Numbered from the stretch's first letter, positions 1-11,185 are shown. The stretch: 64,000 nucleotides of DNA from Lycorma delicatula (GCF_047948215.1 NC_134465.1:17504022-17568021); one strand, 5' to 3'. Program-made: numbers and translations. The notes: generated by a model not told the origin, from the sequence alone.

Positions 1-530
1 CAGGTCGCTACAAAACTCTATAATCATAAAGCGACTGTAATTGAACAGTTAGCCGGAAATTTTTGTTTTCCATCTTGGATCGGCCGTATTGAATCGAACT
101 TATTTTTTAAATATGAAGATGGAGATGCGATCTATGATTTTTTAACGTAATAAACTTTTAGTAATTATCGGTCGAATTAGCCGTTTAAAATAGAAGTTGT
201 AAATTATTAGTGATTTTGTAATATTATTTATTATCGTGAAGGCTACTTATTATTACGCCATTAATTCGAACATTAATCGTTTAAATATCGGATGTAATTT
301 TGAAGGTAATACGAAATAAAAAAATTAGTACGGGGCATTTTACTTGCGATTTTTCCGTTGTTACAACATTCATCGCTTGAAACTCGAAAACGAAGATATT
401 TATGAGGAAAAGGTTTTCGCCATCGTTTTTCGCTTAAAATTTTACAGTAAAATCGTGTAACATGTCCATATTTTTCTTAAAAAAAAAAAAGTTGATTCGA
501 TTTGGCGGACAAACATTTCAAATACACAAT
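1..530. other. AT-rich spacer, no gene recognised
   Basis: No protein, RNA or known repeat was recognised here. The sequence is AT-rich and contains short A/T runs, including one of about 14 A near 479-490. Confidence 0.5.
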
Positions 531-536
531 AAATTA

Positions 537-1075
537 GACAGCTAGGAGGTAGAGACAAACTCCTAGCTGAGTATCCCTCAGAGTAATAGCGGTGAGTTTT
601 ATAGTGTACTTGCCAAAAAAGGATTGCTGAGGGGATATAGAGCCCTGCTTGGATTTTTCTTGTATTCTGTTATCGTTGATTCTTTTTTTTATAAATTTTG
701 TTTTTGCTGTTTTGTTGTTCTTTTTTTTAACTTTCGAGACCCCCATTAGGTATTGCTTTCGAGGATGAGATGTATGACAATTTTTTTAGCGTGTGAAAAT
801 GCCACGCCTGACCGGGATTCGAACTCGGAACTCCGGATGAAACGTATATCTTTTGTTTTGCTTTGTTTCAATGTTACTGCGTTATTATTATTCCGTGCAA
901 TATTTTTACGTTTTGTGTTGAGCGTTGAACTCGCTTTTACCTTCTACGGGTAGGTAGTTCAGTTCCTTTGTTTAGTTAGGTCCTATCAGTCTTACTTAAG
1001 ATTCGGTGAGATGTTTTTGTTTTGAGTTTTGAGGTGTCTTCCCCTAAGGGGGCCTGGATGAGTATCCCTCACGCA
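537..1075. repeat. Unclassified repeat-like stretch with small hairpin and repeated GAGTATCCCTCA motif
   Basis: A 9-bp inverted repeat (AGCTAGGAG / CTCCTAGCT) lies at about 540-569, directly followed by GAGTATCCCTCA. The same 12-mer recurs near 1060. A SINE-A fragment sits between the two occurrences. This could be the ends of a small element interrupted by the SINE, but no family is recognised. Confidence 0.25.
741..842 (-). repeat. SINE-A (tRNA-derived), truncated at the tRNA head
   Basis: Read on the minus strand, this contains the pol III B box (GGTTCGAATCC type, here on the plus strand as GGATTCGAAC). It is followed by the GGCRTGGCATTTTCACACGCT body and the CATCTCATCCTC tail seen in the complete copy at 43187-43359. 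The 5' tRNA head, including the A box, is missing. Confidence 0.7.
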
Positions 1076-1286
1076 AAATATGAGGCCGTTTCTCTATATT
1101 TGAATATTATCGTATATATAAAAAAAAAACTTTATTTCGGCAGGAAAGTAATAAAGGAAAGAGGAAACCCCCTTCGCTTTTAATTAACTAAAAAAGCCTG
1201 CTGTAGAACGATTAATGATAAATAATAACTTTTATGTGTGTAATAATCATATATAAATATATGATTAATTTACAAAACCTGATCTA

Positions 1287-1347
1287 CATTCGAACCCGAA
1301 ATCATCCGGATAAAGGTCTATGATGCTATCACACCACCAAGGAGGTC
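1287..1347 (-). repeat. Degenerate SINE-A head
   Basis: A short diverged match to the tRNA-like head of SINE-A. A TTCGAACCCG B-box complement is followed by CATCCGGATAAAGG and ACCACCAAGGAGG, in the same order as in the better copies at 4643 and 45270. It has many mismatches. Confidence 0.4.
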
Positions 1348-1560
1348 GAAAAAACTTAATTTTATAATGAATATTTATAATTTCAATAATTAATGTATTT
1401 TCATAAACAACAGTTTTGATACGAAACAATTTTTTTTTGAAGCGGTCCCACGTTAAAGCTAAAATTATTTAAAATTTCAATATAATTATTATTCTTTAAA
1501 GAAAATATTCTTGGGATTAAAGACGATCATAGTATCGACATAATGATTTTTCATTAGATT

Positions 1561-2303
1561 AAAAAATCTGATGCGGACACCACATGACTTTCTTGTACGC
1601 CATTTAAATTACACATAGTACACCTTTTTTTTTTAATAAAAAGTACAGCGAAATTTTAATATGATCCTAAATTATAATTTTCAATTAATATTAAATAATC
1701 AGATGTTTCACCAAATCTGATGTGGACACCATATGACTTCCTTGGACGTCTATTAAATTACATACACTCGAACACATTTTTAAAAGTAATGAAATTTTAT
1801 TTCACTTTCAACTTATGATTTTTTTATTGTTATTATTGAATTATTATTTATTGTACTTTTTTTTTTTTTACTATCAGAGTTTAATAATTTAAATCGATAT
1901 ATTTAAATTAAAAGAAAAGTTTAAAAAAAAGAGATGAAGTCTGATTCGAACCGATGAGCCTTCTCCTTATAAGATACGAACATTTCACGAATTAAAATTT
2001 AATTTGGCTATGAAAATAAGTACCGCTTATGAAATATCGTTGAAAAGCTCTAGATGAGGGCTTATTACTGCAGAACACTTTTGATTCAGTCCATTGCATT
2101 TAAAAGGGGAGGTGCACAAACAGATTTTACAACAATCCTAAGTCCAAAATTTTAATATCCTACGGCTAAAAGTTACATACATACGTACAGACGTCACGCC
2201 GAAACTAGTTATAATGGATTCGGGGATGGTAAAAATGGATATTTCCGTTGAAATCTGAAAACCGAAATTTTTCGCAATCACAATACTTCGTACAAGGAAG
2301 TAA
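1561..2303 (-). repeat. Family C interspersed repeat, reverse orientation
   Basis: Family C is defined from about ten copies in this window. In forward orientation a copy starts ACTTCCTTGTACGAAG, passes through TTTCGGTTTTCAG, GACTAGTTTCGGCGTGACG and a B-box-like GGTTCGAATCCGACTTCAT, and ends GGCGTACAAGGAAGTCATGTGG. Here it runs on the minus strand. A second partial start (1561-1717) lies in front of the main copy (from 1718), as if two copies were fused or nested. Both carry the TGTGGACACCA(C/T)ATGACTT end motif. Confidence 0.8.
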
Positions 2304-2310
2304 AAAAAAG

Positions 2311-3087
2311 CTAGCGACAATGGATCGATGTAATCTTTTTTTTTTAATTATGAAATTTCCTAGTATTGTAACATATGTAACTTATTTTTATTTATTTATT
2401 TATTTATTCAAATATATTTTTTTTATCGGTTTAATTAGTATTAAGTAAAAGAATATTTTAAAAATAAATTTGAGTGCAGTTTCTTTTTTCCGAAAAAATT
2501 TCTGATATAATAATAGTAATAATATTGTCCTGGAAAACATTTAGAACAAATCTACAGTGTTAATACGTTATAATAAATTGGAACATAGTTTTAACAGCAG
2601 AAGCTAATACTAGATAAAATAAGATACAAAAAATCGATACGGTTAGATATAATAAAAACATCCTGATTAAAAACTGTTATGTCGGTAACAATTAAAAAGG
2701 AATAGAAAGAGAGAGATGTATACAGAAATAGTAAATGAAACAAGAGTAATTCTATCGAGTACGATTAATTAAAATTGTTAAAACAATTTTTTGCAATTAA
2801 ATTACTGCTACATATTGATTTGATTGATGATCTCCTCTCGTAGATGAAGAAGGACGACAGAAGATGATTGAAACGTAAGGTCAAGGAAAGAGATAGAAGA
2901 ATTAAAAAAAGAAAGATAAAATTGACAAAATTAATTTATTACTAATAAATATAATAGGTTTACGTATGAAAAAAATTAACATTAGTTTATTAAGCCGATA
3001 CTCAAAAGATTTGATAAAATAATTATTTCTTTATATTATAAAAGTTACATTTTTTTGTATCCATTCGTAGAATTATAATAAAAATTA
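2311..3087. other. AT-rich spacer, no gene recognised
   Basis: Nothing beyond AT-rich simple sequence was recognised, including a short TTTA run near 2387-2405. No open frame here shows family motifs. Confidence 0.5.
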
Positions 3088-3190
3088 TGCCGAACTACGC
3101 GGTGGAGTGTTAACGTCTCGGCCGGAGTTACAGTTTCGAATCCCGGTCAGACGTAGCTACAATAGCTACAATTTTTACACGCTACATAAT
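3088..3190 (+). repeat. SINE-A-related tRNA-like sequence, diverged
   Basis: GCCGAACTACGCGGTGGAGTG and AACGTCTCGGCC are followed by TTTCGAATCCCGGTCAGACG and TTTTTACACGCTAC. This matches the order of the SINE-A head, B box and body, with a shortened anticodon region. It is an old copy. Confidence 0.55.
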
Positions 3191-3955
3191 TTCCATAACT
3201 GACGCACAAGTGTCATATGTGCTTATGTTGTGATATCGAGTCAAATAAATAACTGTTATTATTTTATAATCAAATAGTTTTGTAAATATACTTGCAATCA
3301 TTTAATTTTCATAAAAAAAAACTCCTTAAAAAAATAAATTTTTATTAGAAAAAGGGAATTAAAATTTAAATGGAATATTTAATTTTAATTAATATCGATT
3401 TTCTACAAGACCAAACCGTTCACAAAATGAAGTCAAACTAAAACGATTCTGGATCACCAGCGTATTTATTTTAGATGAATAAAATATTCCCTGGGAAAAT
3501 GTTATGCCTTTACATGAATGGTGTCAATATTTTCAAGATTACTATTTAACTAAACAACACCATGCGCCCTTAATACAAGAATATTAATATGAACACCCAC
3601 ATTTTCGTTATCTGTGTTGAGAGACATACTTACACCATATCAGCGGGGACTTTAACTATTATCAAGTACTGTGATCTGTGATCCCACAACTTTTAACCGA
3701 GCTCATCCAGGTAAAACTTTTAGAAAAAATGAATAATGCCTGCTTAAATCGTTATTATATAAACTCAATTTAGAAACCGAGTATCTTTAATCGATTGCTC
3801 GATCGATTAAAGAACGAGCAATAACAATTATAGTCAATCTATTCACAAAATAGGTGCGATGGAAGCGAAGAAGAAATATAAAAATATAATCATCGAATTC
3901 TCTTTAAAAAAAACTGTAAATTTATTATACTTCAAAACACATGCGTACGTTTTTA
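3191..3955. other. Spacer, no gene recognised
   Basis: No recognisable coding, RNA or repeat signature was seen. Base composition is slightly less AT-rich between about 3400 and 3720 than in the flanks. Confidence 0.45.
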
Positions 3956-3956
3956 C

Positions 3957-3961
<5 letters not shown>

Positions 3962-4031
<70 letters not shown>
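3962..4031. repeat. (CA)n microsatellite
   Basis: An almost perfect CA dinucleotide tract of about 70 bp, with one G interruption at its left edge. The poly-His, poly-Thr-His and Val-Cys open frames across it are artefacts of the repeat. Confidence 0.97.
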
Positions 4032-4640
4032 AATAGATCAATATTGCGGTTTATGTACAAGATTGAAAGAGCATTTGAAATGCAAGGAAATGGAAAGAAC
4101 TTTACACTGCATATCTGAGAGGTATTTGGAGGCAGAAACATATGCAGTTTTACACAGTTAAAAAAATCAGCATTATGGTGGGTTTTTAAATTTTGTCCGC
4201 CATATTGATCAAACTTAATTTTTTTAAATTATGAGTTAATTAATTTAAATTATGAATAGTGGAAGGTGGATATATGAATATTATTTAGATTTAAAATTTT
4301 ACAAAAAATATAATGGTGAAACCCGTTTTTTCTGTTACTGCCTTAGTTATCAAATTATAATCATTCAAATTTTCAATGACTGAAAAATCGTATTAACAAT
4401 AAAAAGAGGTAAAACGCGCTGTACTAACAATTTTATTCCATTTTACATTCATAATCTATACAATAACGAACTTAAAACAGCGCTATAGTATTGATAATAA
4501 TAAAGATAACTAATAATCAACAACAACAAATTAAACGGTTATTTCGACTGATATTTTCTAATTAATAATTAACTAGCAATGTTAATATTCGCTGATATTT
4601 GTTACTTATCGTAAACGAAACAAATCAGCTGGAATTTTTT
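4032..4640. other. Spacer, no gene recognised
   Basis: AT-rich DNA. A frame crossing from the CA tract is the only open frame and has no family motifs. Confidence 0.45.
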
Positions 4641-4642
4641 TT

Positions 4643-4790
4643 TCTTTGTTTAACCACCGTTAGGTATTGCTTCAGAGGATGAGATAAATGATTTGTAGCG
4701 TGTGTGAAAATGTCATGCCTGAAGGGGATTCAAACCCGGGACCTCCAGATGAAAGGCCGAGACGCTACCACTCGCGCCACGGAGGCCGGC
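4643..4790 (-). repeat. SINE-A, near full length
   Basis: On the minus strand it begins GCCGGCCTCCGTGGCGCGAG (A box TGGCGCGAGTGG) and continues with the CTTTCATC anticodon-loop region, GGTTTGAATCC B box, ATGACATTTTCACACACGC body and the CATCTCATCCTCTGAAGCA / AACGGTGGTTAAACA tail. The head resembles tRNA-Glu, judged by the CTTTCA-CC loop followed by GGAGG and the GGGTTYGAAYCC arm. Confidence 0.85.
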
Positions 4791-4804
4791 AGAAATAGTT
4801 ACTT

Positions 4805-5228
4805 AAAAAAATCTGATATGCACAACACATGACTTCTCTCTACGCCTATTAAATTACATTTACACATTTTTTTAAAATGAAAAGTACGTAGAAATTTATT
4901 TCATTTGAAACTTCTGATATTTTTTCATATTTTTTTATTTTTTATTTTTTTTTATTATATTATCATTCATGGTAAAACTTTTTTTACGAGAGGATAATAA
5001 TTATCAATAAATCAATGTATTTAAATTAAAAAAAAGGAGATGAAGTCTAATTCAAACCGATGTGCCTTCTCCTAAGATCCAAATATTTCACGGATTAAAA
5101 GTTTATTTGGCTATAACTCTGGAACCAATGACAAACGGTCGAATAGGATATTTCCGTTGAAATCTGAAAACCGAAATTTTTCGCGATTACAATAAATACT
5201 TTCTTGTACGAAGTACAAGAACGTAAAA
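4805..5228 (-). repeat. Family C repeat, reverse orientation, internally deleted
   Basis: Starts with the AATCTGATATGCAC / CATGACTTCT terminal motif and reaches the TTTCGCGATTACAAT and GTACGAAGTACAAGAA end. The segment normally holding the TGTAACATCTAGTTG and CGGCGTGACG blocks is missing, so this copy is about 200 bp shorter than the consensus. Confidence 0.75.
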
Positions 5229-5230
5229 AA

Positions 5231-5960
5231 GTTGATATTATTTAATTTATTAATGTGTACCGTAACATATGCAAGTATGTACCTACTGCGCATCTGTACT
5301 ACTCCTTGAGACCGTAAACCATCAACTTAAGTGTATCGAAACTGAGCTAAAGAAAAGCACGTAATAAATGTAATTTTTCCTACAAATGGAAATAAAAATT
5401 TACCCAGGAAAAATCGAGCAACTTCGGATAAATTATTTATTCGTAAATTTATTTAATAAACATTTTTGAGAAATTTATAAATAACAAAAAAATACCAACC
5501 GACAAACAAAACGAAAAAAATGATGCATTATTTATGTTACTCACAGTAATAACTGGTCATTGACAATAAAACCTTTCTACAGTAACTAATTTATTTACAG
5601 TTACCAACAACAACAACGTACATATAACAATTGTTTCGTTACACGCGCGTAAAAATATTAAAAAGCATTTAATAAGTTTTCATTTTTAGAAAACCTATTA
5701 ACTTTTTCAAATACAGCTAAATAAAACTAATAATAAAAACAAAAGAATAAAAGAAAAACTAATCAAAATTCTTAAGGAAATACTATTTATTATATTGTAT
5801 ATTGTGTTACAAAGTAATTAAATTACGTTGTTATTTTACAGTAATATAATAAAAAAAATATTTATTATAATTTAGTTTTATTTATATTATATTATATATA
5901 TATATATATTATATATAATAATTTAATACTATAATAACAGAAAATAATAATATTACAAAC
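5231..5960. other. AT-rich spacer with TA tract
   Basis: No gene was recognised. A short alternating TA stretch lies at about 5888-5920. Confidence 0.45.
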
Positions 5961-5964
5961 ATTT

Positions 5965-6830
5965 TTGTTTTTCAAAACTTGCTTTATACTTTTTACATAC
6001 TTTAATCAAATTATTATCATACGTTGCATGAGCATAATTAGTAAGTTGATCTGTATTTGAAAAGATATATATTGAAATTTCTAATATATTTACAAAAAAA
6101 CTAATAAATTTTCAATTAAACATTTACTATACAAAGTAACGAAATATTGAAGTTTTTATTTAATTTTACATAATTAACTATCACAATTTTCGAAAAAGTT
6201 TTTACGAGTTTTTATAAAAGATTTCTCATTCTATCCATCTCTGATAACGTATCATTATTGCAAAGGTTTTCTTCCTGTTAATTTGGAGTTGTACAATTCT
6301 TCGATCCTAAGTCCATCGAGAGATCTAACTCGGCTAAGACTGACATACGCTTGACCTTCAGCAAAGAGCTTTGGACCCGGATAAACAACTGCGTAATCGA
6401 CAGTGCCGCCTTGCATTTTATGGACAGTTGATGCACATGTTAAAATTAACGGCAGCATTCAGCGTTCAGCAGTTCCGTAGCTGTACAGAACAGAAAAATG
6501 AATGGCTTTTGGCTGTATTACGTGAGAGCCGTGTCTGCCAAAGTCTATTTTTACCAAAAACTCCGCATAGTCGTTTTATATATTTTGCAGTTTTTTACAC
6601 CTGGACCCTTAATTTACCCCCATATGGAGGGATGTTTGCAAAAGTAATGGTGGGATATTGTACTACCGCCCGACCTTAGTAACTGCAAAATTTCATCGAT
6701 CGCCGATGTCAGGAAATAAGTTAAATTAAGGACGCAAGATTTGAGGACAAACATGAAAAAAAAACCACAGAAAAGCGAGTAAAAACAAGTAGTGAACAGA
6801 ATAGAGTCCATAGATGAAAACAAAATGCTC
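5965..6830 (-). mobile_element. Helitron-like repeat B, copy carrying a helicase remnant
   Basis: Two blocks here, 5965-6165 and 6627-6800, match the repeat copy at 29575-30025 in order and orientation. Shared landmarks are ATCAAATTATTATCATACGTTG, CATTTACTATACAAAGTAA and GGATGTTTGCAAAAGTAATGG. Between the blocks this copy has about 460 bp containing a PIF1-type helicase C-terminus, which the 29.6 kb copy lacks. Family knowledge: PIF1/RecD-like helicase domains of this kind are typical of Helitron Rep-Hel proteins. Inference: this is the coding relative and the other copy is a deletion derivative. Confidence 0.45.
6255..6458 (-). pseudogene. PIF1-like helicase C-terminal fragment (Helitron type)
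   Basis: About 67 residues remain of a superfamily 1 helicase. A conserved segment reads [19 protein letters not shown], matching the PIF1 motif around T-x-H-K-x-Q-G-x-T. It is followed by [18 protein letters not shown], matching the final Y-V-(A/S)-L-S-R-V helicase motif. In PIF1/RecD2-type helicases these last motifs contribute to nucleotide and DNA binding. The frame is closed by a stop immediately upstream of the first Met, and no Walker A or B region can be read further upstream, so this is a broken 3' fragment. It lies in repeat B, which suggests a Helitron source, but a captured cellular PIF1 gene cannot be excluded. Confidence 0.75.
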
Positions 6831-7247
6831 CAGGAGGCTTCTAAGAAACATTACAGGGGTATATCTCTGATTACAATAATGAGAAATGAAAAATGTTTAT
6901 GTAAAAATGAGTTTAAACGCTTTGTTTCTGAGTTCTGACTAGCGAAAAATTTCACTCTGATTTTTGTTCCAATAGTTAAATAAATTAACGGTGAAACCGG
7001 GAATCCTCAAAGCAAAAATTATGGAAAAAATCGGTGGTTTGATACGATTTTTAATTAAAAATTTGTTTTGAAAAGCCCAAAAAGACGAAGTTTGAAAAAC
7101 AATTATTATTTTTTTAATTGTTTGCAAAACAATTAAATTTAGACGAAGTTTAAATTTAAGTTGTGATAAAGAAAAAACTATTTATTTAAAAAGCAACAAC
7201 AAGATTACGAACGCCCTCTTACTGCATTTACTAGAGGAATAATTAAC

Positions 7248-7285
7248 GTATTTTGTAGCGCGTGAAAAATGTCATATTTAACCGG
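7248..7285 (-). repeat. Very short SINE-A body fragment
   Basis: TTTTGTAGCGCGTGAAAAATGTCAT followed by AACCGGGAAT matches the central body of SINE-A. Only about 40 bp survive. Confidence 0.35.
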
Positions 7286-7379
7286 GAATTTAATTTTATC
7301 GTAACATTATTTAATTCTAAGAAAATTTATTTAAATAAAATCAATTGAAATCAAATAAAAACTTTAAAAATTCGACTTT

Positions 7380-7800
7380 TATTTAAAAACGAGATACATC
7401 CAAACGTAACAGAAAAATCTTGCCGAGTACTACGCAAGAAATCCGACTTTTTTTATTTGAAAATATGTAATACGTAAAAATTAAAATTGTAGACCTTAAA
7501 TTGAGCGTAACTCAAAAACGACTAGACGAATCTTCATCGAATTTTCACATGCACAACTTCAGATACACTACCAAAGTAAATATAAATTCCAATTAAATTA
7601 ATATAGTAGTTTTGGAGATTTTTGAGCCACAAAAGTTTATACGTAGCCTAAATATATATATAATAAAACCCCAATTTAAGTTAACGGGTGTTATCGGTGT
7701 GAATGGGAGTGGTATCTTGCACTCCCATCGTGAGACCGAAAGTAATATCTTACTTTCTTCGAAAAGACGGTAAAAAACGAATAATTTTAAAACACGCTAA
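7380..7800. repeat. Repeat H, first copy
   Basis: Shares CGCAAGAA-nCCGACTTT and TTTATTTGAAAAT, followed by AATACGTAA and AAATTGAG-n-ATAACTCAA, with 10740-10920. It contains a 9-bp hairpin (ATGGGAGTG / CACTCCCAT) near 7704-7730. The class is unknown. Confidence 0.45.
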
Positions 7801-7861
7801 AGATGTTTTTGATGTCGTAGAAAATTTGTAAAAACTGTATTAAACTGATACAAATCCAGTA

Positions 7862-7918
7862 CAGTGAAACTCGATTATTCAGACCGACCTTTTCAAGGCC
7901 GAATCCGGTCTTCCAAAA
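7862..7918. repeat. Possible pogo/Tigger-type terminal repeat fragment
   Basis: ACAGTGAAACTCGATTATTC resembles the terminal repeats of pogo/Tigger elements (CAGT-AACCTCGATTATCCG type). No partner end or transposase was found nearby. This is a weak, motif-only call. Confidence 0.3.
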
Positions 7919-8054
7919 AAAAAAGTTATATATACTGGACACAAAATATTCTAATATTAATGAGTATCCTAGTTAATAAAAATATGAAAATATATAAAAG
8001 TATACTTAGTTTAGAAAAATTAAAATTATATTCAGAACACACATATAATGTATT

Positions 8055-8430
8055 AAAAAAATCTGACTATAACTCTGGAAACAATGAAAATAAGTACCGC
8101 TTATGATATATTGTTGATAAACTCCCAATGACGGCTTATTACTGCAGTTAAAAAAAGATTTTAAATCCAAAGTTTTTGAATTTTGGGCTTTTTTGGATAC
8201 TTTAGGTTCAGGCGATAGCAATCAAAAGGGGAGATGTGCAACTGGATGTTACAATAGTCCTAAATCCAAAATTTCAACATTCTACGGTTAATCGTTTTTG
8301 AATTATGCGAGATACATACAGACGTCACGTCGAAACTAGTCAAAATGGATTCAGGGATGGTCAAAATGGATATTTCTGTTGAAATCTGTAAACCATAATT
8401 TTTCAAGATTGCAATACTTCCTTGTACGTA
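8055..8430 (-). repeat. Family C repeat, reverse orientation, 5' deleted
   Basis: Jumps directly from the terminal AAAAAATCTGA to TATAACTCTGGAAACAATG, so the B-box half is deleted. The rest runs to the CTTCCTTGTACG end. It shows the family blocks for the CGGCGTGACGT region and TACAATAGTCC. Confidence 0.75.
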
Positions 8431-8440
8431 AAAATGACAT

Positions 8441-8940
8441 TTAAAAAATTTATTAAAAATCTTATAAGAAAAACTTACAAAAAACCTATTGAAGAGAAAT
8501 TGAGACAAGTTACCGTAAAAATATAATTTCTTAAAGTTACAGAATATCGAAACAATTACAGTACGATAAATAGAATAAAACTGAATGACAGCCCTTACAA
8601 AAAAAAAAAAAATAATAATAATAATAATAAATAAAAATAAAATTAAAAAATCTATCTTTTAAAAATTAACAGGCTCTAATTTTTATTTATAGCTAGCAGA
8701 ACCAGCAAAGCTTCGCTATTGCTAGATTTGAGTATATATATAGATTAAATGAACACGATTGAAAGTTAAATAAAACATTAACAAAATGAATATTACGGAA
8801 CTTCACACAATTTAACATTTCACTTTATAAAAGTCAGAATGTAAATATATCCAATTGTTAAAACAGCACTACCTATCGGATTTAATTCTAACTGCTCGCT
8901 AAACACAGTAGTCGGTTGAAAATACCCCTAACTTTCTTTC
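8441..8940. other. AT-rich spacer
   Basis: No gene was recognised. AAT tracts lie at about 8612-8632. A short GCAAAGCTTCGCTATTGCTAG segment near 8700-8730 resembles the low-complexity ends of insect retroelements but cannot be assigned. Confidence 0.4.
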
Positions 8941-9365
8941 TACTGGCACATCAAGGCTTTAAACCTTCTCCGGACAACGCGGACCATTTTGCAAAAACCC
9001 GCGCGTAAATCGGTCCAGTAGTTTTTTAATCTATAACAGACACGTATACGAACATTGCCTTTCATATGTTTAGAAGAAGAAAGTCTGTTTGTATATTTGT
9101 TTGATTGTTTCGTAAATATTTCGACACCGGCATCACCTATCGGGTCCATTTTTCTCGTAAAAATATTTCTTTTCGCGTAAGTAATATATATTCTCAATAT
9201 GAGTCAAATCGGACCGTAAATACAATTTTTCGAAATATCTGGATCCCAACGCCATCTAGTAGGTTCAAACTAATTCAGAAACCTAGCAGGCGTGCGCATA
9301 ACATCTCACCAAAGTTTCATCGCAATCGAATGAATGGTATAGGAACGCATACGGGACAAACATAA
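8940..9365. repeat. Diverged retroelement-like repeat (AAATCGGTCCAGTAG type)
   Basis: Contains the AAATCGGTCCAGTAGTTTTTT and CCAAAGTTTCATCGCAATCGAATG phrases seen in many insect transposon untranslated regions. A related phrase (AAATCGGTTCAGTAGTT) occurs at about 59609. No reliable coding frame was seen. Confidence 0.4.
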
Positions 9366-9384
9366 ATTCATTGATATATATGTT

Positions 9385-9500
9385 ATTATTATTATTCTCA
9401 CAAGCCCGAATTTAATGAACACAGAAGAGTCCAGAGGGCAGAGTTCCCTGACCAGCTAAACAACCCCTGATCGCGAAGGGAAACACAAATAACCATATAG
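9385..9500. repeat. Repeat J (about 115 bp), first copy
   Basis: Matches 62755-62875: ATTATTATT-n-TCACAAGC-CGA, then TGAACACAGA and AGGCAGAG, then GGAAACnCAAnTAACC. The second copy carries an 8-bp GC-rich hairpin (CTGCGGTC / GACCGCAG). It may be the 3' end of a larger element. Confidence 0.55.
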
Positions 9501-9976
9501 CAGAAAAAACTAATTAACTTTTTAAATCAGCATAAAGAACTTAATATTTCTTTTAAATTATGGCGGGAACTAATTTTACGCAAATTAATTTATTTCTCAT
9601 CTGATCCTCGTTAATCAGATGCAAAAATCTCTCGTTTATTCGATATTTATCAAATATTTATTGAAAAATAAGAGTATTATAAATGATAAATTAACAAAAA
9701 TTAAATAAAACGGAAATAATTTTCGTAAGCCTATTTAATTATATATTAAAACATTAAATTCACGATGTTACAAAAAGAATAAAACTTAATTAAAATTAAT
9801 TCTAAATTGAATAATTAATTAACCAATCAAATAATAAAATGATAAAAGTTCAATAATAATAATAAAGTAGAGTTGGAAATCATTAATTAATACATTTATC
9901 AATATTAAAAATAATTATAACAGTGAATCTAAAAGAGGAATAAATACATACTAATAAAAAAAGTAGTAATAACAAT

Positions 9977-10018
9977 ATAATAATAATAATAATAATAATT
10001 ATTATTATTATTATTATT
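9977..10018. repeat. (AAT)n(ATT)n palindromic tract
   Basis: AAT repeats switch to ATT repeats halfway, which gives a self-complementary tract of about 40 bp. Confidence 0.9.
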
Positions 10019-10280
10019 AATGTATTTTTGTAAACTTTTTGTAAATAGTGACTTAAGCATTAATTATTATTTCCAATGTTGTAAATTTATAATTTATTTT
10101 TATATTGTATACTGATATTTATGTATTTAAATATTATATTTTCAACTTATATATTAATTGTTACTTGTAACTCTTTATAGATATTGTAAGTATTGTATAT
10201 ATTTTCATGTAATACTGTGCAACATATGAAGGCTTTGTAAAGCTGTTCTGTTGCACAAAAAACAAAATAAATAAATAAAT
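10019..10280 (+). repeat. Possible LINE-like 3' end with (AAAT)n tail
   Basis: A T-rich stretch contains GTGCAACATATGAAGGCTTTG and CTGTTCTGTTGCACAAAAAAC, then an AAAATAAATAAATAAAT tail (to about 10285). GTGCAACA and TGTTGCAC form a small hairpin just before the tail. The form suits a retrotransposon 3' end, but no coding part is present. Confidence 0.3.
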
Positions 10281-10282
10281 AA

Positions 10283-10284
<2 letters not shown>

Positions 10285-10320
<36 letters not shown>

Positions 10321-10398
10321 ATTACGGTTTTAATAATAATAATAATTATTAAAATATATTTATAATATATTATTATAATAATAATAATAATAATAATA

Positions 10399-10451
<53 letters not shown>

Positions 10452-10457
10452 AACCGT
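10285..10457. repeat. Long AAT/ATT palindrome bounded by ACGGTTTTAAT arms
   Basis: ATT tracts at 10285-10319 and about 10396-10450 flank AAT tracts. An inverted repeat with ACGGTTTTAATAATAATAAT at 10324 matches the complement ending in AAAACCGT at 10457. The whole forms one extended cruciform-prone hairpin. The poly-Ile open frame over it is an artefact. Confidence 0.85.
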
Positions 10458-10739
10458 ACATAATTGTTGTTCCTCACTTAAGTATCCTCGATCGTCAAGG
10501 TTGCCAGCAATTTTCAACGACACAGTATGTCATCCGGGTCGTAGAGCATATCGAGTGGTAGAAAAATAATTAAAGGTAATAAGAGAGAAAGAAAAACAAA
10601 ATGGAAGAGGATAGCATTTAATAATTTTAAATTAAATCAAATTAGAGGATATACTAAGAATCTATAACCTTCTGACTAAAAATTCTATTTATATTACTCA
10701 GAAGAAAAGTTTTATTAAAAATATTTTTTCCGATGATTT

Positions 10740-10930
10740 ATTTAAAAATCAGATATACCAAAATGTGATCTGAATGGAATATTGCCCATTTCTGCGCAAG
10801 AAGACCGACTTTTCTTTATTTGAAAATTTTTAATACGTAAGAATAAAATAACATATTTTCTAACTTGCCCCGCTTAAATTGTTTTGATCCTAAATTGAGA
10901 ATAACTCAAGAATTTTAACTTTTTTAATTG
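10740..10930. repeat. Repeat H, second copy
   Basis: Corresponds to the block at 7430-7520 in the same orientation, with an extra insertion of about 25 bp. It is unclassified. Confidence 0.45.
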
Positions 10931-11036
10931 TACACCTTGAAATCTTTTTTAAAAATGGATTACCACTTCGTAGATTAAAAAATATCTTTTCTCTAGACGA
11001 GTAGGAAAATGACTATTAAGTTTTTTTTTTAAATTA

Positions 11037-11185
11037 ATTAATTGCCTGGTTTGATGCTTTCTGTCTGTTCTTTGCTGATCTTTTAAGTTCAATATTATTT
11101 ATATTTCCTATATAGTCAGTTATCTATTTTACAAGTTCTAATCTTTGAATTCCTCTACATTTTCAGTTTCTGCACATCCCACCAA
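11037..11185 (-). repeat. RTE-like LINE 3' fragment
   Basis: TGCCTGGTTTGATGC at the plus-strand start, followed by a TTTTACAA-TTCTAATCTTTG segment, matches the layout of the 3' end of the LINE fragment at 14812-15520. Only about 150 bp remain and there is no usable frame. Confidence 0.4.

Noticed and set aside
3962..4031. CRISPR-like or tandem array
   Set aside because: There are no regularly spaced repeats with unique spacers anywhere in the window. The only tandem structures are simple microsatellites.
3843..4161. Open frames on both strands over 3962-4031
   Set aside because: They are translations of a CA microsatellite (His/Thr or Cys/Val runs).
4643..4790. A genuine tRNA-Glu gene
   Set aside because: The A and B boxes and anticodon-loop-like region are present, but no proper acceptor stem closes. 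The sequence continues into a SINE body shared by several dispersed copies.
10317..10523. Long poly-isoleucine frame
   Set aside because: Produced by the ATT tract.
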